Source of the DNA: Callipepla californica brunnescens
Lineage: Eukaryota > Chordata > Aves > Galliformes > Odontophoridae
Length of the DNA: 64,000 bases
Direction: 5' to 3'
Assembly (NCBI GenBank): GCA_023055505.1
Contig: JALIRH010000001.1
Span: 99,355,034 to 99,419,033, forward strand
How positions within the stretch are numbered: position 1 is the stretch's first letter; every line of letters starts with the position of its first letter. The position numbers were made by a program, and so were the translations under genes. Below are positions 32,875 to 44,108 of this stretch, piece by piece. The notes under the pieces were generated by a model, which was not told the origin of the DNA, did not search any database, and saw nothing but the letters and a program-made list of their open reading frames with translations.

Positions 32875-35800
32875 AAGAAGTCGTCTTCCTCCAAAATGGC
32901 ACTTGGCCTCAGTCAGATTAAGCTTTCTGAATGTGGGAAATCTGCCCTCAGGCCTCTTCAAATTGATTTAGGTGTTAATGTGACCTTTCTCTTCGTCTAC
33001 CACTTTGGTGTGAGCTAGAAGTCTGAATCTCTGAGGCGAGCAAGGGCTTTCCGTTCTCTGTGAGCTGCTGTGCTTAAGGTGTCCAAGTGTATCTGCCAGA
33101 GTAGCACCAGCTTTCAGTACACAGATTGAGCTGAAAAAGGGAGCCCCTAAGGACATGGAAAGGATCCTTAGTACTTCTGAATATCTATGATTGAACTATG
33201 TGCTTATACATTGAAATTAGAATTAGCTTGCACTTTGATTTATTTAACAAACTAAGTGAGTGCTCTGTTCAGCTAAAGTTTGCCTCAGCAATTATTATCC
33301 CACAGAGGCTCTACAAACCTTCCAGGCTCCGCTTCCACCTTATCATGAAAACTATTTCCTTATTCTCAGGCAATCTTTCCCATCCTTGAAAGACACTTTG
33401 AGAGCTGAAATTGGCATTAAGTGCCTGTGTAAGTCTACCTATTTCTAGTGAATGAGTGACAGATTTGGATACTATTCATCTAGGATAGATTGCCTTTTTC
33501 TTTATATACCACCTTAACACTTTAGATCGACTAAACGGTTCATGTGATGATCCCTAGCTCTATACTTTCTGTTATTCAATGTGGATGTGGCAGAATAGGC
33601 TTTTGTTTGGAATTACTGCTCACGCTTCCACATAGTTTTGAGTTTCTAGTCACTTTTGGCTTCATCCAGTAAGGATCAGAAGGGGAGAAATGGGAATAGG
33701 GATGTACCACAGTGAGTAAGATGATGTTTATTCACTAGATTTGTTTGCTTTTCCCAGTGGGGAATTTTCCCACGCAGTTTACGTTGAACAGTTCACTACT
33801 TCGCTGATCTGGATATCCAGACTGCTTCATGCAGCATCCTCTGGCTGTTGCTTGTGGCCTTTGCTTCACTTGACTGGCAGAGTGAAGGGCAGGTCTTTTA
33901 AATGGTGATTACTTATCACTATTACGTATTTATTATAAATGTGGACAGAATGTCCTTTTCTAATTTGCCTCCAAGAAGTGCTCATATTGATCCTCAAGTT
34001 CTTTTTTAGAAGTCCTTAAGTCAGCCTTTTGCTTTCAGTAATTCAATTTTTGTGGATATCATCAACAGGTTTGACTATCAGCAACTTAATGCTGATATCC
34101 TGAGTGAACCAGGGTGGGATTTTTTATTTTTTTCCGAGGCACAGAAACGGTTATGCTTCCAAATCATTTTTAGTAGAAGAGGAGTCCAGTTGCATTTTCT
34201 TCAGCACTTATTTACTGACTACTCCTTTGTAGTTCAGTTGTTCGTAGACTGAACAGAAGATATATTAATCATACTGTATCTAGAACAAGTACAGATCAGA
34301 CTAGGCTAAGGGATTTGACTTTCAGATAAAGCTGCCTTGCTTTCTGAGTTTCGTAGTAAATAAGGGAAATCTTTAAGATGAGCTATCTCTTCACTGTATT
34401 TGAAGTGTTTGTCTTGAATTTTCTATCCATCTAAGCTAAGGAGGAAGAATTCCTTTGTTATCTGCTTAATAATAAAACAACTCAAAATGAAGGGACAAAT
34501 TAATATATTCGGATTTCAAAATCTGAACTCTCCTTTTTCTCTCCTTCTCCTCACACAACTCTCTTGATTTTGAAGAAATCAAAGGTACAAATGTACGATT
34601 CTTAATGGAAGCTCCATTTTATTAGTCAACATGAAAACTTCAAATACAGAGGATTCTTCATCTGGGAAGCACAGTTGCTAACCCTTACAGCAGCAGTAGG
34701 GACGAGAGCCCTGAGGCTATAGGGCTGGAAACATCATGAAGAGTAGCTTAGCGAAGAGACAAAACTAAAAAGCTGTTTGACAGCATATCGAAGTATATTT
34801 GACCACACAGTTTTATAAGTTTAAATACGCGTGATCAAATTTTCAGTCTTTGGATCAGAACTGTTTCCTTTCTTGTTGCTCAGTAAGGCTGTGTTTAGAG
34901 TCATGTCTGGGAAAGCAAGCAAGAAGAAATGCACTTTACTTGGGAGTTTGATGCGGGATTGAGATTCCTGTGGCAGAGATCCTAGTTGAGAATTAGGTAT
35001 TTGTGTTTTTATTATATACCTGAAAGAACTTATTACCTCCATCTCCTTTAATCAACTCATTTACAGGATAGATAAAAGAAGAGAAGATAAAGATAAGTCG
35101 ATAAAGGAAGTTACTACTATCTACTGTTATTAGCACACATGACTGAGTATTGCTGAGGGCTAACATGCAAGTACCAGGCTTTGATGATGCCTCAGCAAAT
35201 AAATAGTTCGTGAGACACATTTGTTAGATAAATTTAGTCATATCTTGGAGTTGTTACCTGTGTGTTAGTGTATTTCTGAGTTTACTTCAGAGGCATATAG
35301 CTGTGATTCCTAGGTTTGTTTATAGTTTTACCCATCAGATGTGTAGCAGTGAATATTGGGCTGCACTTAAAAGTCTTAATCCTGCGAGCAGGAAGGAAAC
35401 TTTGGCTTGTGTGAGCAGTCCTGTTGACTGTAACATCTCTATAGGACAGTTTAGAGGAATAAAGATATGCATGTCCTCAAATATTGTATCAGCACCCTAC
35501 ATCTCTTAACAGATTTTTCATACGCAGGAGTTTCATAGATACCAGCAACCAAGTGTGGGAATGATCAAAGAGCATTGTTTGTAAGCAGAATGTGGGTTAT
35601 GAGTTTATAAAACAACTTGTGGATGCTTGGCTGTATTTGAAATTTACTGACGTGAGTAATCCCACTGATTTAAATTGGAGCATTCAGGTGACTAAAACAA
35701 GTCAAACATGGGAATGTTCAGAAGATAGTGACCTTAGAATTGAGCAGCCATCTTTCAAGGCATTCAAAGCGTAGTTATTAAAACTTGAACCCTAGAGTTT

Positions 35801-36207
35801 CTGTTTGAACACTGAAACAGCTAGGAAAACATTTGGGCTGTGCACCTGCAAAATTGTAATACATTTTAATGACGCTGAATAACTTCTCCAAATTCCTTGT
35901 ACTCTTTTTTGGAGGGGAGTGGGGGAAGGGAGAGAAAGGAGGGTGAGAGAGGGACGATGACAGTGAGGCTGTTTGTTTTTCACGAAAGTTGTTTGTGATT
36001 TCAGGTACTCATGGGAAATCTCTTGATCAGATTCACATCTGTTCCTGTCAAAGTGGGTGCTAAGATACCGGTCACCCAGCAACCATGTCCAAGAGGGAAT
36101 TGGGCCGATAATAACTTCAAAAAGGAATGACAGATGCTAGATTAGGATGAAAGACAAAACGCATGAAAAATGAGCTTGTTAGAATAAAAAAATTGTTCAA
36201 GCACCTT
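32875..36207. other. Intron 1, no gene seen
   Basis: AT-rich intronic DNA without recognised repeats or exons. A purine-rich GGGAGAAAGG-type patch lies near 35915-35955. Confidence 0.5.
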
Positions 36208-36241
36208 CATGCAAATTAAATGAATATTGAACATTTGCATG
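36208..36241. promoter_or_regulatory. Inverted pair of perfect octamer motifs
   Basis: ATGCAAAT at 36209-36216 and its reverse complement ATTTGCAT at 36233-36240 form 9-bp inverted arms with a 16-bp AT-rich spacer. The octamer is the binding site of POU-domain factors (OCT/BRN families). Two perfect copies this close are unlikely by chance, but binding is not shown. Confidence 0.4.
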
Positions 36242-36879
36242 CAGTAATTTCTACTTTTTCTGTTGATTGAGAAGAAATAAAGATGGTACATATAAAATCG
36301 TAAATGTATTTTTTAATTTTTTTTGCACCAGTTAACATACAAAGCAGTATCTTTCTTCTAAAAATGAGATTAGCCACCTGGGTGCTTGGCTGTATCCCAC
36401 ATATGTCACAACATTTTTGTAATGAGTGTGCTTCTGTTGAAGGAACACCTTTTCTAATTCTTCGTAGCAAAACAAACAAGGAAGCAACCTTATATTAATT
36501 CTAAAATACTTCAAGTTAACGTGGTTCTATTTCTTTCTGCTCTGGTTTACAGAGCAGAATTATTTCCTGCTGTCCTTGAATTCAATCAGTATAATGCGCA
36601 TTAATAAAAGATCACATAAGATGAGTTCAGACCAAATGCTTAGGTTTCCTATTGACTGGTCAAACAATATGATTTTAAAGCGCAATGTCAGGGTAACGTG
36701 AAAGAAATAGTCACCTTTCCACACATATGTATGAAGATATTTAAATAATCTTAACAGTTTTAGTACTGAAACATTCACAAAACAATCAGAATTTGGAAAA
36801 TAATGATATAATATTCCGATTGAGAAAGAATTTTGTGTCTTGGTTTAGCAATGTCTAATGTGGTCACGTACAGAAATTG

Positions 36880-37160
36880 ATTTTCTTCAGAAATTAATTA
36901 ATTTTTCATATCGCCCTAAGCTGCAGTTAAAAAGAGTGCATACTTGTCTGTTTTTTCCAGAAATATTGCCTAATCATATTAATACCATTGCCCCAAGGAT
37001 GAAAAGATAATTGTACAAATGCATTTGGAAATATGTATCACTGAGTATTTATGATTAAATTATGCAAATGACCCAGCTCTCATCCTTTCCAGACCCAGAT
37101 TGTCTAATTAGGATTGATATGCTGAATAGATGTTCCAGAATTTGAATACAAGCATGTCCA
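36880..37160. promoter_or_regulatory. Candidate intronic enhancer with homeodomain and POU motifs
   Basis: Contains TTAATTAATT near 36893-36904, a perfect octamer ATGCAAAT at 37062-37069 and CTAATTAGG near 37105. The motif density resembles the conserved developmental enhancers known from DACH1 introns in other vertebrates. Conservation was not tested. Confidence 0.35.
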
Positions 37161-37730
37161 AAGAGCAGAAAATTGGAAATGACAAGGCTGAAATGCTAAG
37201 AAAAGTGTCTTTCCCTTTTATACTTTACTAATGTGGTGTTAGCAGTTGCAGTTTTTCCTTTGGCTATATTGTGTGACTCATGTGTCCTACAAGAAATAAG
37301 TCGGGAAAGAAAAATCAACTTTCATAATTAGCATTACTTTATTCAGGACCTATTTTTCTTAAAATTCTACTAGTTGTCTCTCTCCCCTTTAACGCTTTGT
37401 AGTCTTGACATTAAAAGAATAATTAATCCCACGTATTATTTCTTCATTTGGGCCACATGTAGCATTGCTGGTGCTGCATGTTTAACTTGTAAGTTTCTCA
37501 AGCGTTCTGATGAGATTCGTGCACCTCACATATTTAAGGCTTGGTTGTTGTTTTTTTGTTGTTATTTGTTTGAATTCACAATCCCTTCATGTAATAACCT
37601 TTTTCCTTTTCTTTCCTTTTTCATAGAAGAGAACTGATGTCTCTTAGAGCTTGTTTATGGGCATTCTGAGAATAATATCTATCTGAAAGTCAACAGAGTT
37701 TAAATCCTTCTTCTGCAGCGAGCTGTTTGT
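37161..37730. other. Intron 1, no gene seen
   Basis: AT-rich, T-rich patches, no recognised element. Confidence 0.5.
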
Positions 37731-38360
37731 TCATTTATTGCTCTTACGAAGCGGGGAGAAGAGTCTGGTGAGTAGGAAGGAGGAGTGCTGAACTGTCAGT
37801 ACTTCAGCCATTGTTAGCAGCGGGAGTCACTCCGTCTGAACTCTGCTGGCTCCTGCTTCCCATCTGCAGGATGATGGATTGCTATGTTTAATACATTTCA
37901 GCTTTTGTCTGTCATAGTGTAGATAGACAGCGCTATCAATGATTTCAGCACTGATTAGAGCACTGGTTGTACCCACTGCTATTGGCCAGGCACCTCCCGG
38001 GAATGTCTGATGTGGTAACTCGTTGGCACCCGTGCCATGCAAATGAGTAGCTCAGCTAACTGTAGACTGGTTTCAAGCTACTGCAAAAGACTGCTGGGAA
38101 TTATTAAACCCACCGAGCCCCTCTGGAACACAGTTTGGACAAGCCTGAGAACGCTTGGTACCCAGTGTAACTCCTCATCCGCAGCAGTCCTGAGCTCAGA
38201 TAAGGGCCCCGTGCTTTTAATAGCCCGGCACAGCCTCTGCTGGCGGCGCTGCGTTCCAGGGGGTGTGATGTCAGCAGCATTCGGCCCATCTGCACTTAAG
38301 TGCTTCGCTACTGGTGATACGGTAGGAGTGCAAGGGTTGCATTGAAGCAATAAGATATGA
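37731..38360. promoter_or_regulatory. Candidate intronic regulatory block of raised GC and CpG
   Basis: The block stands out from AT-rich neighbours, keeps several CpGs and includes a perfect octamer in GCCATGCAAATGA (38035-38047). The same 13-mer appears upstream of DACH1 at 16424-16436. No repeat family was recognised, so conserved regulatory DNA is a reasonable guess. Confidence 0.35.
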
Positions 38361-41300
38361 CATGACATGTGTCGTACAAGGATTTGCTCAGCCGTGGGTG
38401 CTTTGTGATTCACAAGTCCATGGGCTGAATGATTTCAACCACCAGAGAAGTCGCTGTATACCAGCACAACATATGCCCTGGAGTATCTTCTAATAATTAT
38501 AAGATGGTGCAGCGGACATAGAAGTTGGGGAAAAAAAAAATCCAACGCAAAGAGTATTCATGTTATAGGCATCATTTTAGAGAACTGGATAATACCTACG
38601 TTATTTTCACTATCAGCATATTAAGTTCGCACACAGAATAAAATGCTGTTACAGATCTGATGTGTGAAACTTGGCATTGTATTGGAAACAAATAAATAAT
38701 GCCGCTTGCTAGAGCGTATAACGGTAGCTTTGAAAGATGCCTGACCCAGTTTTCTTGATTTGGACCACTGCCCACCATGACAGGCCATGCTGAGGATAAC
38801 TTTCACTTCATTCTGAACTGCGGGAGGAAGGCAAGTGAAGTCGGGAGATATTAATCACCCTTGAGTTAGCTTTGTTAGTTGAGATTTTAATTTTCAGAAC
38901 TGGAATAATAGAAATGGGTAACTAACACAGCCCAGCACTAATAAAAGCAGAGACAAAGCCAATCGTAAATGCGTTTCCTTTCTTCTTACTCACTTTATAT
39001 TCATTCTGTGGTAACGTTCATTTCTGTGATTCTGAGATTTGGCTGTGGCATTGTTTGTTTTGTAAAAAAATTCTTCATCTTTGGTTCAGCTTCCTTGGCT
39101 TTGCTTTTAGGCAATGATTTGTAATTTCTCAGTTGTGCTTACAGGAAATCTAAGCTTCATGGCACAGTCATGGATGCCATTTTTATTCCTTTTTAAGATG
39201 ATCCAGGCAGCAGCAATGCTCACAGGGAGGAGTGTTCATGCTAATTAAAAGCTTGAGTTTACCTTTCAAAAAATGTTGGCAATTTGCCTGGGAGGAAATT
39301 CTGTCTTCAGTCACCATTTTTAATCTACTTGTCTGTTTGGAGTTATCTTCACTTTAAGAGTTTAAAAGTTGCCTGGATGTTTAAGTAGGTTCTTTGACAT
39401 TGTTCCTAAGTGCTCGCTTGCCATATATGATGATCAGAGGATCTAAGGGCTTTGCAGAGAGGAATATCAGTAATAAGAAGGGCATAATCTTGACATTTAC
39501 AGCTGCCAGCTTTTCTCAATTTATGCTCCCTTCATTAGCAATGGCCGTGCAGTGGTGGAACAAGGAAACTTGAGGAGTACTCGGTAAAGTGAAAAATCAG
39601 AAAAGTAGAAAATAAAGTTTCTTTATCTATTAAAACCTGCCTGATTTTTTGTCCGTTAAGATACTGAAAGGGGCTGTTCCTCTGGTGACACCAGCAGAAA
39701 TCAATCGCTGGAGCGTTCATACGTGCATAGTAAGGAATCAGCAGCCATTTGAAAGTTAATGAAAAGCAAGTAGGAAATAAATCCATACATTAGTAGGTGA
39801 TGTTTAAATAAACGTATCATGTAAATATGATAGGTAAAGGAATCAGATAAATGGTTCCATAATCATATTCATGATATCTGCTGTTTATTGTCTTTCTCTA
39901 GAAGTAAGGTGATGATACTGCAGTGTTTTCAATAGCAGATCTAGTTAGATAATTTGGTCCCTCTTCTATTTCCTCCAGGCACATGATTTCTTTCCTGCAT
40001 AGCTGTGCTTCTACAGCTTTTTGCAACCATCTTCTGCACCAGATCTAGACTAGGTTAGCTCCCCCACTTACCTCCTGTTTTTACAATATTATTTTTATTA
40101 ACCCTGGTCTTACGGGGAAAACACATCTCTATGTGCTTCCATCAGCAGCTGCCCTGTTTTACCGAAATGGGAGAAAGCAACAACAATGAATGGCAGTGGT
40201 AACGAGGGAAGAGTGCCTTCATTTTTATGGATGGTGGTCTGGTGCTCCATGAAATTGTCTGTGTCCTCCCTGCGGCATCATGATCTGAGCCCTTGGAAGG
40301 ATCTGCTGCTAACACAACAGCTTCAACACCGTAACAGGAGAAGACAGGAGAGTGGGATCAGTGCTAATGAAGGGAAGTGTAGAATCTTTTAAAGAAAAAC
40401 ACACGGACACAGTGAAAGCTGCTTTCCTTTCCCTTGGCTGTCTGCTTTACTAAGTCTTGGCCGGCTATGTAAGCAGAACAAATGTTGGTCTCTGAGGTAC
40501 AGTGTGATTTTGGCCTACCCTAGCCATATTCTGATTGCCAGTAAAGATAGGCTTGTGTGTGCACCATCTTCTATGTCCTGGATATCTCTGATTGCACACA
40601 GAGTGTTTTTGCAGTGCATCCCCACGTCTGTGGGAAGCACTGTGAAATGAAGGAACTCTGCAATTTAGGCAAAGTCTGTGGAGTCTCTGCTGATTGAAAC
40701 AAAGTGAAAGCCCTAGATTATTCTGCTTTTTTTTTGTTTGTTTCTTTTGGTCTTTTGTGACTTATACACTTCTTGCCTTCTTTGGTATTTTTTTCCTTCT
40801 TCCCCTGCCTCCCAATGGTGTACACATTAATGTAGAAAACATCTTTTATAGCTGCATGGAAACTGATAGCATCACGTAGACCAGTGGGTTCTGGTAGGGT
40901 ACAAAATGACTGCCTGCTCTGTTGCGAGCATCTAGTTCCCAACAGCAGTGCCCAGTGTTGATGCTGATGGAGAAATCCTTTTAACTGTAGCATAAGCTAG
41001 GCTGTGACAACCTCAACACATTTCCCTAGCTGCCTTGATTACACTGTTGTGAGCTTCTTTAGGAACATTCCTGTTCTATTACTGTTTACGGTGTGTTCTT
41101 TTAGAGTAAGGAAGGGTCTGATATTTCTATTTTATCACCAGTTGATTTCTTCGGCAACTTTTTGCAGTCTTTCTGAAAACAAAACAACCAACCAAACAAA
41201 CAAAACTTCTGAAGCTACCGGATCCTCATCTGCACTGAACCAGTGGGAAACTTCAAATTTCCCTGGGTAGGCATCGTTTTAGAAAAACTTTTTTCTGCTC

Positions 41301-43817
41301 AGAATGGTCTGACTTCACTGTAAAGTAGGCTCCACTGTGTTAATCCTCTTGGAATGCAGCAATTATCACCTACCATATAGGTGTTAAGTGCTGAATTTCA
41401 AAGGGATTATCACTTTCCTCCTTTAGTGGCTAAACAAGAAGAGAAAAGTTGTTAGTACTTCTGAAGACTAGGGAAGAGAAAAAAAAATCTCTTATTTTCT
41501 TTTTGTGGTCTTCTTCCGTTTGGCAAAAGATGAGCAAATTGGGTTTTGCTACAGCTAGTTACTTTGAGTTGCTCTTCAATAATTATAAATAGGTTTATTT
41601 CCCATCCCCCTGAAGAACGGTTCTTTTCCAAAAAGAGCCATTCAGAATGAAAACTGGAAGATATGTAGGTGCACAAAGTTCTATATAAAATTACGTCCTT
41701 TGAGAATGTTTTCATCAGCGATCTGGAGGCTGTTGTCAAGTTAGATCTTCAACAGTTTGTCTGAAAATGTAATTGATGCTTTTACTGATGTTACAGACAG
41801 AGCATTTAAAATTATCCTGTCCCTTGTCCATACTTCCTTTCCATGTCCATTTACTTTAACTGGCACGCTAGTATTTTGTTCTTTCACTACCAATATCTGC
41901 AATGCATATTAGTTTCACGTGGTTGGTGGATGAGGTGGGACCAGTGTCCTTGAATCTTTTTTTTTTTCTTTAATCCATTCATAAGAATCTAATTTATGGC
42001 TAGTTCCATAAGTGCTTGCTCCTGTAAATCTTCAAATGGAATGTTGTCTGTGAACATAATGGGCAATGAGTATAGACAGTTGTGGGTTGCTTTTTTTTTT
42101 TCTCGTTAAGAATTAGAGCTCCTTAATTTAGTCTTCTACAGTGTCATCAAGGGCTTGGGGCTATACAAAAGCCAAAGCCAGCAGCTGGCATGCTGCTGTC
42201 CTTATCTCCTTTGCCATGTTCATTGATTCACCCCTCAGTGATGGAATTTATGCCGTTTCACACTCTCCTTCTTCCCTTGGCAGTCGACTAACCTTGCTGC
42301 CATTATGGGTGGATGCAGCATAGGTGATCTTTTGAAGTGTATTCAGTTTTTCTTTGCAACATGCATGTTTTTCTAATATGAGTGTGAAAAAAGGGGACTC
42401 TGATTGCTTAGGAACAAATGTGCCTACTTGCGTGTACCATTGAGGCATATTCTTCAACAGAAGCCAGAAGAGTAGGTATCCAACTCATTAGTTCTGTTTT
42501 TGAGCCTTTCCCTCTTCAAACTACTTATCTGTAGAAACGTGTAGGAGTTGAAAGCCACCAGAGTTTGCTTTTGGGTTTGCTGATGTGAAATAAACGGGGG
42601 GAGCATTTAGGGAGAAGGTATTCGCATCTGGAGAAGAATTTAAGATGTTGAAAGAGATAAAAGTAGTTAGTGCTGGAGTTCTGTGGGCAGGAGAGGGCTG
42701 CCTTGTGGAGAAGTCTTTTCTGTGAGGCTGCAAAATAAACAAAAGGGGCGATTAGAGAAGAAGGTTCAGTCGGAACTGGATTGATGATGCTCAACGGGAG
42801 GTTTCTTAGTGGGGGAGGGATGTAGAATATCGGATCTTAAGGCTGGCTCCTAGCCTGTTACTTTTGTGTGTGCAATCACCTTAACTGGGATGAAGAAAGA
42901 TAACGTATGTCAGAAATGTTTGGTCTAGAGCTGGCTTTTGCAGAGCTAAGACTTTTAGAAGTTTTAGTGATGGAAAATGGGTTAAAAGACACGGCAGTTT
43001 CTTCATCTTCAAATAACCAGAGGTCACGAATTGCAGAATTAAGTTGTATTGCAGTTTTTATCTCACGTTTTTAGGGATTGTCCCAGAACGTTTCAATAAA
43101 TGTTGAAAATTTTCTTCTGTTAAACGAAATAGCTTTTGTACATAATGCTCAAGATACTAGATACTGTACTAGTATGTATTGGTGCTGGTAGGATTAGTTC
43201 CTATACTAAACATTTGTAAGATACATGCAGTACGTTTTATGAAGAGAAGAAATGAAAAATTGCTTTTTAGTGCTAAAGCTAACAGTATTTCCTTTGGGAA
43301 TAGCCATCTCCTCTTTTAACTGTAAAACAATTTGGTGGAAGAACATACTCTGCTAAACTTAGGAAGTTGTAAAAATGAGTATTCTTAATTTTTAATGAAT
43401 TTCTGAAATATTAATTAATTTAGTCCATTTTTGATGGTAGTAATGTTTTGTAGACTTTATGGGGTATTTTGAACTGTAAAGGCTTAACTGCTTAACTTTA
43501 TCAGTGTGACAGTACGAACAACCAAATGACTGCTGCGAAAAGAAGGTACTTGGTATTGTTGGAAATGATGTTCATTCAAGTCTAATGTACGTGCAGAGAA
43601 CTCAGTATTTATGTAGATAGGAATTCAGAAGCGGGCTCAATGCCAAGAGTCATCATAAGACACATGCTTGTTTCAGGAAATCAGGAGCACACAGCCATTG
43701 TAGGGCATCTGATTATTTGGCATGTGAATTCTGACATTTTCCATAATTTGTTTTCATAATAAATTGCATAAATTTTTGTACAGAATTCCACATTTTATTA
43801 AAAAAAAAATACAACTT
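38361..43817. other. Intron 1, no gene seen
   Basis: AT-rich intronic DNA. The stretch 39160-39330 (GCTAATTAAAAGC core) looks non-repetitive and could be conserved. No exon or transposable element was recognised. Confidence 0.5.
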
Positions 43818-44108
43818 CTACATGAAAAAAATGGGTCGTTTTAATTCAGTGCATTTCTGCCTTTTTTTTTTTTTTTTTGCTGCCTCCTTAGTGTAACGAT
43901 CCCAAAACCAAGAAACTACAGCTCCGTCTTTGTCAGCAGGATTTATGGTAATGTCTTGCCGTTTTTCTAAGTTATGTAACACACTCTGTTCCTCCTTTGT
44001 TATATGGTGAAATTTAGTAGGTTGTTTTAATTGTTTGATTGATTTTTTTTCTTGGCATTTGTCTACTCTGAAATCTAGTGTCTGAAATTTACTTGGAGGA
44101 GCAATCAA
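43818..44108 (-). pseudogene. Decayed Penelope-like element reverse-transcriptase fragment
   Basis: On the minus strand a 96-codon open frame contains ITKEEQSVLHNLEKRQDI followed by NPADKDGAVV and then a D-R-Y-T-K-E-A segment. This matches the N-terminal reverse-transcriptase region of Penelope-like retroelements, which typically reads L-T-x-E-E ... D-I-x-I-x-P-A-D-K-G-G-A-V-V ... D-x-x-Y. Differences are Asp for the first Gly of the K-G-G motif and a changed, slightly shifted D-x-Y segment, then a run of Lys from a poly-A/T tract at about 43861-43878. No catalytic YxDD block or GIY-YIG endonuclease was found nearby, so only a fragment survives. Penelope-like relics are known but scarce in birds. 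The core match spans about 43877-44040. Confidence 0.6.
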
